DNA of 64,000 nt from NCBI GenBank assembly GCA_964245825.1, contig CAXTNT010000002.1, positions 124,001-188,000 of the forward strand, read 5' to 3'. Below, piece after piece: positions 1 through 8,322 of the stretch. How positions within the stretch are numbered: the first letter of the stretch is position 1; every line of letters starts with the position of its first letter. A program made the translations under genes and the position numbers. The notes under the pieces were generated by a model that worked only from the letters and a program-made list of their open reading frames with translations, was not told where the DNA came from and made no database searches. Origin of the DNA: CAJCIY01 sp964245825 (lineage in GTDB: Bacteria > Actinomycetota > Actinomycetes > Mycobacteriales > CAJCIY01).

Positions 1-1633
1 CCCGCAGCAGCGCCAGGTCCAGGGGTTGGGTCAGCGCCGTGTCGGGCAGGGCGGCAGCCAGTGCGTCGAGTCGGCTGCGCAGGTCCGCGACGCCGCCTGG
101 TCCCGTCAGCGTGGTTGCCGGCAGCTCGGCGGCCTGCGCCGAGGCCGGGTACGGCGCCAGGGCCTGTCGGTCGCCGGCCGCGTCACCCAGCATCTGCTCG
201 AGCCGGATGGCTCGCAGCCACGGCACCGAGCCGGTGTCGGTCAGCACGTCGCGCAACCAGGGGACGGACGCCGTGGTGCCGCGTGGGAGCGCCAGCACCA
301 CGTCCCGGCTCGCCAGCTCGTTCGGCGCCTCGCCGAGACTCAACGCCAGCAGAGCCAGCAGCCGCTCGGCCGACATCCCTGCCGTCGGCTCGTCCCGCCC
401 TCCGGCGGCGAGCAGGGTCTGCAGGTCCGGGTCGAGCGCGAGGCCCTGCAGCGGTGGTCCTTGCGTCGCCAAGGTAGTGACCGCGCTCTGGGTCTGCGGG
501 AAGGCGTCCGCCGTGGGCGGGACCTGCGTACCGGGCAGCAGCACGGTGCTGACGCCCGCGGCGGCGTAGGTGTCGAGCGTGCCCCGGTCGACGGCGTCGC
601 CGGGCACCCAGCCGACCCCGGCCAGGACCCCGGCGTCGGGCAGGGCGGACCGCACGTCGGCGCGAGCTGTGGCGATGGCGGCCGAGAGGTCCAGCCCCCG
701 ACCGGCCCGGTTGACCGCCACCGCGTCGGGGTCCGCGTACGGCAGGGCGAGGACGCCGCTGCCGCGGGTGCTTGCGGCGAGCGCGGTCAGGAAGGCGGCG
801 CTGCCGGGGTCGGCCGGTTGCAGGTCGGCGTCGCCGGTCCGGCGCCAGCCCGGGTGCGCCGTCTGGGTCGCCGCGGCGAGCAGGCTCGGCTCGACCGCCC
901 AGGTCACCGGCGCGAAGCCGGGCTGGCCGGAGATCGTGCTGCGCGTCGAGGTGGGGGCGGTGGCTGCCGCCAGCACCCCGCCGAGGCTGCCTCCGGGGTC
1001 GATCTCGGCCGGGAACGCGGCGGTCGCGATGGTGCCGTCGGCGGCCTGCACCGGCGCCGGATCCAGCGGCAGCACCCAGCTGACCCGCAGCGGAGCCGAG
1101 ACGGGGGCCGGGACGTACGGCAGGAACGTGTCGGCCTCGCCGACCGTGCCGTCGCCGGCCAGGATTCGGACGATCAGCGGGTAGACGGCCACGACCCCGC
1201 GGTCCAGACCGCGCCCCAACGGGACCGAGACGGTGTAGGTCGTGCTGGCGCCCGGCGCGAGCATCCCGACCAGGCAGGTGGCGGCGCAGTTCGTGAGCAC
1301 CCGGGTGATGCCCGGGCGGTCAGTGAAGTCCCGCAGCAGTTGTGTCCGTGTGTTGGGGACCGGCCCCACGCCCAGCACCAGTCCCAGACCGCTCAGCGGA
1401 GTGCTGCCGGTGTTGTGGACGGTGCCGCTCAGGGTGAGGGTCGCGCCGTCCGAACCGGACACCGGCGTCATCGCGTCGACCGTGACCACCGCCGGACCGT
1501 CGCTGGTCGCGGCCGGCCGCGCCGTGGCGGCGGGCGGCGCCAGCAGGCCGGCGGCCAGCAGTCCCAAGCAGAGCACGACCACAACGACCGGGGGGCCGGG
1601 CCGGCGGGTCCGGCCCGGCGGAGGCCGGCTCAC
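1..1633 (-). CDS. DUF6049 family secreted/membrane protein (3' end outside window)
   Basis: Read on the minus strand from a GTG at 1633. The first ~45 residues form an Arg/Pro-rich head, a hydrophobic stretch (VVVVVLCLGLLAAGLL) and an Ala-rich cleavage-like segment, so it is exported. A folded extracytoplasmic part follows, starting with an immunoglobulin-like section (VTVDAMTPVSGSDGATLTLS, then SGTVHNTGSTPL). No stop is met before base 1, so the C-terminus is missing. Actinobacterial DUF6049 proteins lie between a NUDIX hydrolase and the lipid II flippase murJ downstream of the pcnA divergent promoter. The same NUDIX neighbour is seen here, and murJ would lie outside the window. The role is probably in the cell envelope but is unproven. 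The gap to the NUDIX stop is 31 bases, so the two genes are probably co-transcribed. Confidence 0.85.
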   Translation of the reverse strand, partial: MSRPPPGRTRRPGPPVVVVVLCLGLLAAGLLAPPAATARPAATSDGPAVVTVDAMTPVSGSDGATLTLSGTVHNTGSTPLSGLGLVLGVGPVPNTRTQLLRDFTDRPGITRVLTNCAATCLVGMLAPGASTTYTVSVPLGRGLDRGVVAVYPLIVRILAGDGTVGEADTFLPYVPAPVSAPLRVSWVLPLDPAPVQAADGTIATAAFPAEIDPGGSLGGVLAAATAPTSTRSTISGQPGFAPVTWAVEPSLLAAATQTAHPGWRRTGDADLQPADPGSAAFLTALAASTRGSGVLALPYADPDAVAVNRAGRGLDLSAAIATARADVRSALPDAGVLAGVGWVPGDAVDRGTLDTYAAAGVSTVLLPGTQVPPTADAFPQTQSAVTTLATQGPPLQGLALDPDLQTLLAAGGRDEPTAGMSAERLLALLALSLGEAPNELASRDVVLALPRGTTASVPWLRDVLTDTGSVPWLRAIRLEQMLGDAAGDRQALAPYPASAQAAELPATTLTGPGGVADLRSRLDALAAALPDTALTQPLDLALLR

Positions 1634-1664
1634 GACCGTTCGGGCTGCCCGGCCCCGACGTGCC

Positions 1665-2153
1665 TCACGCGCTCTCCGCGAGGACCGCAGGCACGCGGGA
1701 CAGCAGCTGCCGTTCGGTCGGGTACGCAAGCTGCGCACCGGCTTCGGCGAGCGGCACCCAGGCGACCTCCGACACCTCGATATCGTCGTCCGACAGCTCT
1801 CCGCCGATGGCCAGGAGCAGGAAGTGGTGCACGGTCTTGTGCACCCGCCGGCCCTCGGCGGTGAACCAGAAGTCGATGCTGCCCAGCCGGCCGAGGATCC
1901 GGCCGCGGATGCCGGTCTCCTCGGCCACCTCCCGGACTGCGGTGTCCTCCTGGGTCTCGCCTGCCTCCACGTGTCCTTTCGGCAGCGACCAGAGCAGGCG
2001 ACCGCGGCGGTCGTGCCGACCGATCAGGACCACTCGGGCGTCCGGGCCGAGTTGGTCGAGCACCAGACCGCCGGCGGAGATCTCCTCGACGCGACGACCG
2101 GACCGGGGCGCCCCGTCGCGCGGGCCCGGTGGTGGCGTCGGCACGGCGGGCAT
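1665..2153 (-). CDS. NUDIX hydrolase
   Basis: A 162-residue protein with a complete NUDIX box, GHVEAGETQEDT then AVREVAEETGI, fitting G-x5-E-x7-R-E-U-x-E-E-x-G-U. NUDIX enzymes hydrolyse nucleoside diphosphates linked to another group, using a divalent metal held by the box glutamates; the substrate cannot be read here. Some relatives at this locus are called MutT-like or Ap4A hydrolase-like. The ATG at 2153 is chosen because residues of the longer frame upstream overlap the divergent pcnA and are Arg-rich and unconserved. It leads a minus-strand operon with the DUF6049 gene and is divergent to pcnA (93 bases between starts). Confidence 0.88.
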   Translation of the reverse strand: MPAVPTPPPGPRDGAPRSGRRVEEISAGGLVLDQLGPDARVVLIGRHDRRGRLLWSLPKGHVEAGETQEDTAVREVAEETGIRGRILGRLGSIDFWFTAEGRRVHKTVHHFLLLAIGGELSDDDIEVSEVAWVPLAEAGAQLAYPTERQLLSRVPAVLAESA

Positions 2154-2246
2154 GTCGCGATCGTAGACAACGCCCGCCGCCGCGCGGCCGTCCGCAAACG
2201 CGTCACGACAGTGGATGCGCGGGTCCCCGGCCGTACCCTCGGCCCC

Positions 2247-3725
2247 GTGGTGACCATCGACCTGCGTGCCCCGCGTGACGGCGGAGAGCAGGCCGTGGCC
2301 GATCTGCTGGACGTCCCGACGACGGCGCTCCGGCTGGGCGCGGCCTTCACGGCAGCGGGCCACGACCTGCACCTGGTAGGTGGTTCGGTGCGGGACCTGC
2401 TGATCGGCCGCGGCGGGACGAGCCCTGATCTGGACTTCACCACCAACGCCCGCCCCGAGCAGGTCCTGGCGGTCGCGCGAGGGCTCGGCGCCGAACCCTG
2501 GGACGTCGGCATCGCCTTCGGCACGGTCGGCCTGCAGCTCGGTGGAGTGGCCTGCGAGGTCACCACGTACCGGTCGGAGGTCTACGAGCCGGACTCACGC
2601 AACCCGACCGTGCGCTTCGGTGACTCGCTGACGGGCGACCTGCTGCGGCGGGACTTCACGGTGAACGCGATGGCCGTATCCGTGCCGGGGCTGGTCTTCG
2701 CCGACCCGTACGGCGGGCTCGCGGACCTGGCCTCGGGACGGCTGCGTACGCCCGCACCGGCGACCGAGTCGTTCTCCGACGACCCGTTGCGGATGCTCCG
2801 GGCGGCGCGCTTCGCCGCGCAGCTGGGCCTGCAACCCGACGACGGGGTCCTCGCCGCGATGAGCGCGCTGGCCGATCGACTGGGGATCGTTGCGCCGGAG
2901 CGGGTCCGCGACGAGCTGGTCAAGACGATGTGCGCGGAGGATCCCGTCGCCGGTCTCGAGCTGCTGGTGGACACCGGTCTCGCCGAGGTGGTGCTGCCCG
3001 AGCTGCCGGCGCTGCGGCTGTCCATCGACGAGCACCACCAGCACAAGGACGTCTACCGGCACACGCTCACGGTGCTGGCGCAGACGATGGCGCTGGAGGA
3101 CCGGCTGCCCGGGGGCGGCCCCGACCTCGTCGTCCGGCTGGCGGCGCTGCTGCACGACGTGGGCAAGCCGGCCACCAAGGAGCTGTTGCCCGGCGGCAAG
3201 GTCTCCTTCCGTGGCCACGACGTGGTGGGCGCGCGGATGGCTCGTGCCCGGCTGCGGGCGCTGCGCTTCCCCAAGGACGTCGTCACCTCGGTCGGGGACC
3301 TCGTCGCGCTGCACCTGCGCTTCCACGGCTACGGCGAGGCGGTCTGGACCGACTCCGCCGTGCGCCGCTACGTGACCGACGCCGGCGCGGAGCTCCCCCG
3401 GCTGCACGTACTCACCCGCAGCGACTGCACCACCCGCAACCAGCGCAAGGCGACACAGCTCGCGGCGGCGTACGACGAGCTCGAGGACCGCATCGCGAAG
3501 CTGGCTGCCGCGGAGGACCTGCAGCGCATGCGCCCCGACCTCGACGGCAACCGGATCATGGCGCTGCTGGAACTGCCCCCGGGTCCGCTGGTCGGGACCG
3601 CCACCCGGCACATGCTGGCCGTCCGCCTCGACCGCGGACCGCTGCCCGAGGCCGAGGCGGTCGCCGAGCTGCTGCGCTGGGCGGAGGCGAACGGGGTGCC
3701 GGTGCCGCCGGCAGCCCGCCCCTAG
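2247..3725 (+). CDS. pcnA: CCA tRNA nucleotidyltransferase
   Basis: A 492-residue class II nucleotidyltransferase that adds or repairs the 3' CCA of tRNAs. The N-terminal catalytic signature is LVGGSVRDLLIGR followed by DLDFTTNARPEQ (the two metal-binding Asp), then the RRDFTVNAMA motif and the DDPLRMLRAARFAAQL segment that reads the nucleotide. A C-terminal HD domain has HDVGKPATKE and a second His-rich stretch (FRGHDVVG). Length matches actinobacterial PcnA (~480-490 aa). Two GTG codons stand in tandem (2247, 2250) and either may be used. The longer open frame upstream is the antisense of the NUDIX gene. Confidence 0.95.
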   Translation: MVTIDLRAPRDGGEQAVADLLDVPTTALRLGAAFTAAGHDLHLVGGSVRDLLIGRGGTSPDLDFTTNARPEQVLAVARGLGAEPWDVGIAFGTVGLQLGGVACEVTTYRSEVYEPDSRNPTVRFGDSLTGDLLRRDFTVNAMAVSVPGLVFADPYGGLADLASGRLRTPAPATESFSDDPLRMLRAARFAAQLGLQPDDGVLAAMSALADRLGIVAPERVRDELVKTMCAEDPVAGLELLVDTGLAEVVLPELPALRLSIDEHHQHKDVYRHTLTVLAQTMALEDRLPGGGPDLVVRLAALLHDVGKPATKELLPGGKVSFRGHDVVGARMARARLRALRFPKDVVTSVGDLVALHLRFHGYGEAVWTDSAVRRYVTDAGAELPRLHVLTRSDCTTRNQRKATQLAAAYDELEDRIAKLAAAEDLQRMRPDLDGNRIMALLELPPGPLVGTATRHMLAVRLDRGPLPEAEAVAELLRWAEANGVPVPPAARP

Positions 3726-3771
3726 CCCTGGGGCTGCGAGGGGGTGGGGTGCGGGTGCTGGCCCCGCGCGT

Positions 3772-3925
3772 GGGTCGGGGTGTTCGACGCTGTGCACGGG
3801 CTGCGGGCGGTGAACGCGGTCGTGGGTCGGGGTGTTCGACCTTGTGCACGGGCTGCGGCGGGTGGTAGGCGTGTGGGGTCGAGGTTTTCGACCTTGTGCA
3901 CGCGCCGCCGGGTGCCTCGCCGTCC
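3772..3925. repeat. three ~52-bp intergenic direct repeats with a TTGTGCAC core
   Basis: Three degenerate copies start at 3772, 3824 and 3876 (period 52). Each begins GGGTCGRGGT and contains TTCGAC, then CTGTGCAC or CTTGTGCAC. They lie between the convergent ends of pcnA and the inositol-phosphate synthase gene. The GTGCAC centre is a 6-bp palindrome. A related GACGTTGTGCACAGGG occurs at about 8240 and two GTGCAC sites lie upstream of dnaB. No coding role is evident; function unknown. Confidence 0.7.
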
Positions 3926-3965
3926 CCCGCCGGCGAGGCGGCGCCGTCCGGTGGTGCGGCGTCAA

Positions 3966-5057
3966 TCAGTCCTGGCGGCGCCCGGCGATGAAGTCCTCGA
4001 CCGCGTCGCGGGCCTCGTCGTCGCTGTACTGGACCGGCGGACTCTTCATGAAGTAGGAGCTGGCCGAGAACACCGGACCGCCGACGCCGCGGTCGAGCGC
4101 GATCTTCGCCGCGCGGATCGCGTCGATGATCACCCCTGCGGAGTTGGGCGAGTCGTGCACCTCGAGCTTGTACTCCAGGTTCAAGGGGGTGTCGCCGAAC
4201 GAGCGGCCCTCGAGCCGCACGTACGCCCACTTGCGGTCTTCGAGCCACGGCACATGGTCCGACGGGCCGATGTGCACGTCGGCGTTGCGCATCTCGTGCG
4301 GGATCTGGCTGGTGACCGACTGCGTCTTGGAGATCTTCTTCGACTGCAGGCGCTTGCGCTCCAGCATGTTCTTGAAGTCCATGTTGCCGCCGAAGTTCAG
4401 CTGGTACGTGCGCAGCAGCTCGACCCCCCGGTCCTCGAAGAGCTTCGCGAGCACGCGGTGGGTGATCGTCGCGCCGACCTGGCTCTTGATGTCGTCGCCG
4501 ACGATCGGGACCCCGGCGTCGACGAACTTCTTGGCCCAGGTGGGGTCGCTGGCGATGAACACCGGCAGGGCGTTGACGAAGGCGACCTTCGCGTCGATGG
4601 CGCACTGCGCGTAGAAGCGGTCGGCCTCCTCGCTGCCGACCGGCAGGTACGAGACCAGCACGTCGGCCCGCGTCTCCCGCAGCACCGCCACCACGTCGAC
4701 CGGTGCCTCGTCGGACTCCTCGATCGTGTCGCGGTAGAACTCCCCGAGCCCGTCGAAGGTGTGCCCCCGCTGCACGACGAGCCCGGTGGGCGGCACGTCG
4801 CAGATCCGGATCGTGTTGTTCTCGCTGGCCACGATCGCCTCGGAGAGGTCGCGGCCGACCTTCTTGCCGTCGACGTCGAACGCGGCCACGAACTCGATGT
4901 CCGAGACGTGGTACGGGCCGAGCTGGACGTGCATCAGCCCTGGGACGCGCTGTGCGGCATCGGCGTTGCGGTAGAACTCCACGCCCTGGATCAGGGACGA
5001 GGCGCAGTTGCCGACGCCGACGATCGCGACCCGGACGGTGGGGCGCTCGGAACCCAT
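3966..5057 (-). CDS. ino1: inositol-3-phosphate synthase
   Basis: A 363-residue enzyme that converts glucose-6-phosphate to myo-inositol-3-phosphate (1L-myo-inositol-1-phosphate) with NAD, the first step to phosphatidylinositol, mannosides and mycothiol. The N-terminal Rossmann signature is VAIVGVGNCASSLIQG. Later motifs are TIRICDVPPTGL, SYLPVGSEEADRFYA, PIVGDDIKSQVGAT (a family hallmark) and NFGGNMDF. The ATG at 5057 is preferred because GAGGAG sits six bases upstream. An in-frame ATG at 5120 that overlaps the stop of the PadR gene (ATGA) is an alternative, adding 21 unconserved residues. It is co-directional with and downstream of the PadR gene, as in Mycobacterium. Confidence 0.95.
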   Translation of the reverse strand: MGSERPTVRVAIVGVGNCASSLIQGVEFYRNADAAQRVPGLMHVQLGPYHVSDIEFVAAFDVDGKKVGRDLSEAIVASENNTIRICDVPPTGLVVQRGHTFDGLGEFYRDTIEESDEAPVDVVAVLRETRADVLVSYLPVGSEEADRFYAQCAIDAKVAFVNALPVFIASDPTWAKKFVDAGVPIVGDDIKSQVGATITHRVLAKLFEDRGVELLRTYQLNFGGNMDFKNMLERKRLQSKKISKTQSVTSQIPHEMRNADVHIGPSDHVPWLEDRKWAYVRLEGRSFGDTPLNLEYKLEVHDSPNSAGVIIDAIRAAKIALDRGVGGPVFSASSYFMKSPPVQYSDDEARDAVEDFIAGRRQD

Positions 5058-5116
5058 GCGGGTCTCCTCGGATGTCTCGTGCCGGTCAGGACGACCGGCG
5101 GGGGTGGGGGTGGTGC

Positions 5117-5773
5117 TCATGAGGTGCTCGTGCTGCTCGTGGTGCTCGTGGTGCTCGTGGTGCTCGTGGTGCTGGTGGTGCCGCGCCGGGGCGGTCGGTC
5201 GGACTGCTGCGACAGCCGCTCGGAGTCGATGAGCTCGTTCAGCCAGCGGACCTCTCGCTCGACCGAGTCCAGTCCGTGCTCCTGCAACTTCTGCGTGTAC
5301 GAGTCGATGCGGCCACGGGCCCGGTCGAGGTCGGCGCGCAGGCCCTCCTGCCGCTCCTCGACGCGGCTGCGGCGGCCCTCCAGGATGCGGAGCCTGGTCG
5401 GGGCCGGGGTCAGCCCGAAGAAGCGCAGGTGCACGCCGAACGCGTCGTCCTCCCAGGAGGCCGGCCCGGCCTCGCCGAGCATCTCCGCGAAGCGGTCCTT
5501 GCCGTCGGCGGTCAGCGTGTAGACGACCTTGCTGCGGCCGGTGAGCGTGCTCGCCGCGGCGGAGTCGTCGACCTCGATGAGCCCGGCTTGCTGCAGGCGG
5601 CGCAGGCAGGGATAGAGCGACCCGTAGGAGAAGGCGCGGAGCGAGCCCAGCGAGGCATTGAGGCGCTTGCGCAGCTCGTAGCCGTGCAGCGGCGCCTCCT
5701 GCAGCAGGCCGAGAACCGCGAGGTCGAGCACGCTCACCGGCGTGCTCGGCGCGGGGATCGGCGCGGGGGCCAT
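5117..5773 (-). CDS. PadR family transcriptional regulator
   Basis: A 218-residue winged-helix repressor. The N-terminal PadR domain (about residues 14-95) has LDLAVLGLLQEAPLHGYELR, then YGSLYPCLRRLQQAGLI, the usual dimerising wing-helix layout, followed by a C-terminal coiled coil rich in Arg and Glu (RRSRVEERQEGLRADLDRAR). It is directly upstream of ino1 and its stop overlaps the upstream candidate ATG of ino1, so it probably controls inositol synthesis and itself. The C-terminal ~20 residues are a (Thr-Thr-Ser)n tail encoded by a microsatellite and look dispensable. A dyad at 5877-5906 in front of the gene is the likely operator. Confidence 0.9.
   Translation of the reverse strand: MAPAPIPAPSTPVSVLDLAVLGLLQEAPLHGYELRKRLNASLGSLRAFSYGSLYPCLRRLQQAGLIEVDDSAAASTLTGRSKVVYTLTADGKDRFAEMLGEAGPASWEDDAFGVHLRFFGLTPAPTRLRILEGRRSRVEERQEGLRADLDRARGRIDSYTQKLQEHGLDSVEREVRWLNELIDSERLSQQSDRPPRRGTTSTTSTTSTTSTTSSTSTS
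5123..5180. repeat. 9-bp microsatellite at the 3' end of the padR-like gene
   Basis: The unit GGTGCTCGT recurs about six times with small changes. On the minus strand it encodes the Thr-Thr-Ser tail of the PadR protein and runs up to the ino1 boundary. Such tracts are prone to slippage. Length change in steps of 9 keeps frame; other steps would alter the tail and its coupling to ino1. Confidence 0.8.
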
Positions 5774-5876
5774 CAGGTCTCCTGGGCGATGCTCGTGGGT
5801 GTGGCTGAGGTGTTCCGTCGAGGTCGCACCCGGGGGGGGTGCGAGGCGGACGTACCGGGACGACCTAACGGGATGA

Positions 5877-5906
5877 CGTATCGCCGCGATAGGTGTGCAC
5901 GATACG
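5877..5906. promoter_or_regulatory. candidate PadR operator dyad
   Basis: CGTATCG (5877-5883) and CGATACG (5900-5906) form a perfect 7-bp inverted repeat with 16 bases between. Nested in it is TATCG-CCG-CGATA (5879-5891). It lies in the 303-base region between the divergent padR-like gene and the DUF5318 gene, about 105 bases upstream of the padR ATG. This is inference from position and symmetry; no other gene is seen in this gap. Confidence 0.5.
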
Positions 5907-6076
5907 ACAAGAGGTGGATGCCGTGCAAGCTGCGGGTGTCGCCGGCGTGTCGGTGGGGTGAACGCCCCGGCCCACGCGCTCGTCCCGCCCGGTGCGGGAA
6001 GCGACGGCTGAGCCGTGGTCGAGCCGGGGCACGGGTTTCCCACCGCGGCGGGCCCGGCGGCGTTAATCTTGGCGGC

Positions 6077-6481
6077 GTGCCCGATCCCCGGCCCCGCCAG
6101 GTGATCGACTACGCCCTCGCCCGCCGGGCGGTCCTGGCCGACCTGCGCCGGGGCCGGGTCTCGCTGCTGGACGTCTGCGACGCCCACCCCGACCTGCGGC
6201 GGGCCGCGCGCCACCACGGCGAGGCCACCGAGACGCCATGCCCGGTCTGTCGGAACGCCGATCCGCTCGTACGTGTTACCCACGTCTACGGCGACGGCCT
6301 GCGCGAGGCCTCCGGGCGTGCCTGCGCCGCGCGCGCCGTCGCCGAACTCGCCCGGACCCACGGGGAGCTGACCGCGTACGAGGTCGAGGTCTGCCTCCAC
6401 TGCTCGTGGAACCACCTCGTGACCAGGGCGGTCTTCGGCGAGCGCCCCGTGGTGGCGCGGCGCCGCCGCGCGGTCCGCTGA
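6077..6481 (+). CDS. DUF5318 family protein
   Basis: A 134-residue soluble protein of the actinobacterial DUF5318 family (Rv0049-like). Two cysteine pairs are visible, TPCPVCRNADPL and EVCLHCSWNHL, which look like a small zinc-binding site. The GTG at 6077 gives VPDPRPRQVIDYALARR, the usual family start. In Mycobacterium this gene precedes ponA1; here it runs straight into the GT87 gene. Function unknown. The longer open frame upstream is antisense to the PadR gene and was dropped. Confidence 0.85.
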   Translation: MPDPRPRQVIDYALARRAVLADLRRGRVSLLDVCDAHPDLRRAARHHGEATETPCPVCRNADPLVRVTHVYGDGLREASGRACAARAVAELARTHGELTAYEVEVCLHCSWNHLVTRAVFGERPVVARRRRAVR

Positions 6482-8172
6482 CGCTGCCGTCGGGCCGGCC
6501 GCCGGCCGCCGGATCCGACGGGCCGGACGATCCGCCCTGGACAGGTCCCGCGCGGCGCGAGCAGACCCCTACCGTCGCCGAGCCGTTCGTCGGAGCGGTC
6601 AGCACCGCCCTCGGCGGGCCGGTCGGGCTCCGGGCACGTCTCGGCGACAGCCGCTGGTGGACCCCGATCCGGGTCCTGGTGCTGCTGGCCGTCGTGACGA
6701 TGACGCTCGGCACGATGGAGAAGTCGAGCTGCGCGACGCACGGCTACCGCCACGAGTACCAGTACACCCGGCTCTGCTATACCGACGTCCTGGCGCTCTG
6801 GTACGGCGAGCACCTCGACACCGGCAAGATCCCGTACCTGGACGACGAGACGCCCACCGGCTCACCGTCGTACGTCGAGTACCCGGTGCTGATCGGGGCC
6901 TTCATGGGCGTCGCCGAGGGACTCACGCACGAGTTCGTGCCCAGCGGGCCGTCGGCGGCGCAGCAGGCCGCTATCGACCAGTTCGCCCGGGACCAGAGCG
7001 ACGGGCTCAAGAGCTCCAGTCAGCAGTTCATGATCGACCAGTACTCGTCCGCCAACGCGACCGCGGCCGCCGCCGACCGGCAGGCGCGCTACTTCTTCGA
7101 CATGACCGCGTTCTTCCTGCTGCTCGCGGCGATCGCCGTGGTCGTCTGCACGGGCCTGACCGCTGGAAGGCGGCGCATCTGGGACGCAGCCCTCGTCGGC
7201 TTGGCGCCCGCCCTGCTGCTCAACGGCGACGTCAACTGGGACCTGATCGCCGTTGCCTTCACCGCCGGCGCGCTGCTGGCGTGGTCCCGGCGCCGGCCCG
7301 GTCTGGCCGGCCTGCTGATCGGGCTCGGCGTCGCGACGAAGTTCTACCCGCTGCTGTTGCTGCTGCCGCTGGCCGCGCTGTGCCTGCGGGCCGGTCGACT
7401 GCGGGACCTGCGGCGGTGCGTCGGCGGGGCGGTCCTCGCGTGGCTGGTGGTCGACGTCCCGGTCTGGATCGCCAACCCGGCCGGCTTCGGCCGCTTCTAC
7501 TCCTTCAGCGAGACCCGGGGCACCGAGTACAACTCGCTCTTCTACAGCTGGCAGTACTTCGTCTTCGGGGCCGGCCACCCCTGGGACCCGGTGCGGTCGG
7601 CGGCGGGCAAGTCGCCGACGTGGCTGAACTTCTGGGGCGTGGTGCTGCTGCTGGCGGCGTTGGTCGCGATCACCCTGCTGTGTCTGCTCGCCCCTCGACG
7701 GCCCCGGCTGGCGCAGGTCGCCTTCCTCACGGTGCTCGCATTCGTCCTGACCAACAAGGTGTTCTCGCCGCAGTACACGCTCTGGTTGTTGCCCCTGGCC
7801 GCGCTGGCCCGGCCACGCTGGCGGTATTTCCTGGTCTGGCAGTTCACCGAGGTGCTGCTGATGATCACGCTGTACGCCCACCTCGTGAACGTCGACACCT
7901 CCGGCAGCAAGGGCATCGGGTACGCCTGGTTCTTCTGGGTCGGTCTCGCGCCCCGCGACCTGGTGCTGCTGGGACTGGCCCGGTTGATCATCATCGAGAT
8001 GTGGCACCCCGAGCTGGACGTCGTCCGGGGCGACGGCGGTGACGACCCTGGTGGCGGCGTGCTGGACGGCGCGCCGGACGTGTTCCCCGCTCCGTACCTC
8101 GAGGTGGACGAAGCGCCGCCCCGGGGGGAACCGGTGCAGGTGTTCGCGGGCGCCCCGGCCCCAGAAGCTTGA
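6406..8172 (+). CDS. GT87/DUF2029 family membrane glycosyltransferase
   Basis: A multi-spanning membrane protein. After a polar N-terminus, about nine to ten hydrophobic helices follow, for example VLVLLAVVTMTLG, FFLLLAAIAVVVC, FYPLLLLLPLAALCL and LNFWGVVLLLAALVAITLL. An acidic extracellular loop lies after helix 1 (YLDDETPTGSPSYVEYPV). This matches the Rv0051-type GT87 proteins, thought to use polyprenyl-phosphate mannose for cell-wall glycans. No ATG or GTG lies between the DUF5318 stop (6481) and the first helix. The start may therefore be the GTG at 6406, within DUF5318, or a CTG near 6478-6484. Residues before 6481 are Arg-rich and probably not translated. Confidence 0.8.
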   Translation: MEPPRDQGGLRRAPRGGAAPPRGPLTLPSGRPPAAGSDGPDDPPWTGPARREQTPTVAEPFVGAVSTALGGPVGLRARLGDSRWWTPIRVLVLLAVVTMTLGTMEKSSCATHGYRHEYQYTRLCYTDVLALWYGEHLDTGKIPYLDDETPTGSPSYVEYPVLIGAFMGVAEGLTHEFVPSGPSAAQQAAIDQFARDQSDGLKSSSQQFMIDQYSSANATAAAADRQARYFFDMTAFFLLLAAIAVVVCTGLTAGRRRIWDAALVGLAPALLLNGDVNWDLIAVAFTAGALLAWSRRRPGLAGLLIGLGVATKFYPLLLLLPLAALCLRAGRLRDLRRCVGGAVLAWLVVDVPVWIANPAGFGRFYSFSETRGTEYNSLFYSWQYFVFGAGHPWDPVRSAAGKSPTWLNFWGVVLLLAALVAITLLCLLAPRRPRLAQVAFLTVLAFVLTNKVFSPQYTLWLLPLAALARPRWRYFLVWQFTEVLLMITLYAHLVNVDTSGSKGIGYAWFFWVGLAPRDLVLLGLARLIIIEMWHPELDVVRGDGGDDPGGGVLDGAPDVFPAPYLEVDEAPPRGEPVQVFAGAPAPEA

Positions 8173-8322
8173 ACGTGGGCACGCCGGTGTACGTGGGTTC
8201 GCCCGTCGGGGTACGGGGTTCGTGCGCCAGGTCGAGCAATCGACGTTGTGCACAGGGATTCGCGTGCCCGGGTTGTACAACGTGAACGGCTGCCCGGGCG
8301 CGCGGGCACTGACCCGGCCGAC

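Noticed and set aside
26..1864. 612-aa open frame on the plus strand
   Set aside because: Arg/Gly/Gln-rich antisense of the DUF6049 gene; the minus frame has a signal-like helix and a family match.
3744..5522. 592-aa open frame on the plus strand
   Set aside because: Antisense of inositol-phosphate synthase and PadR; no domain pattern.
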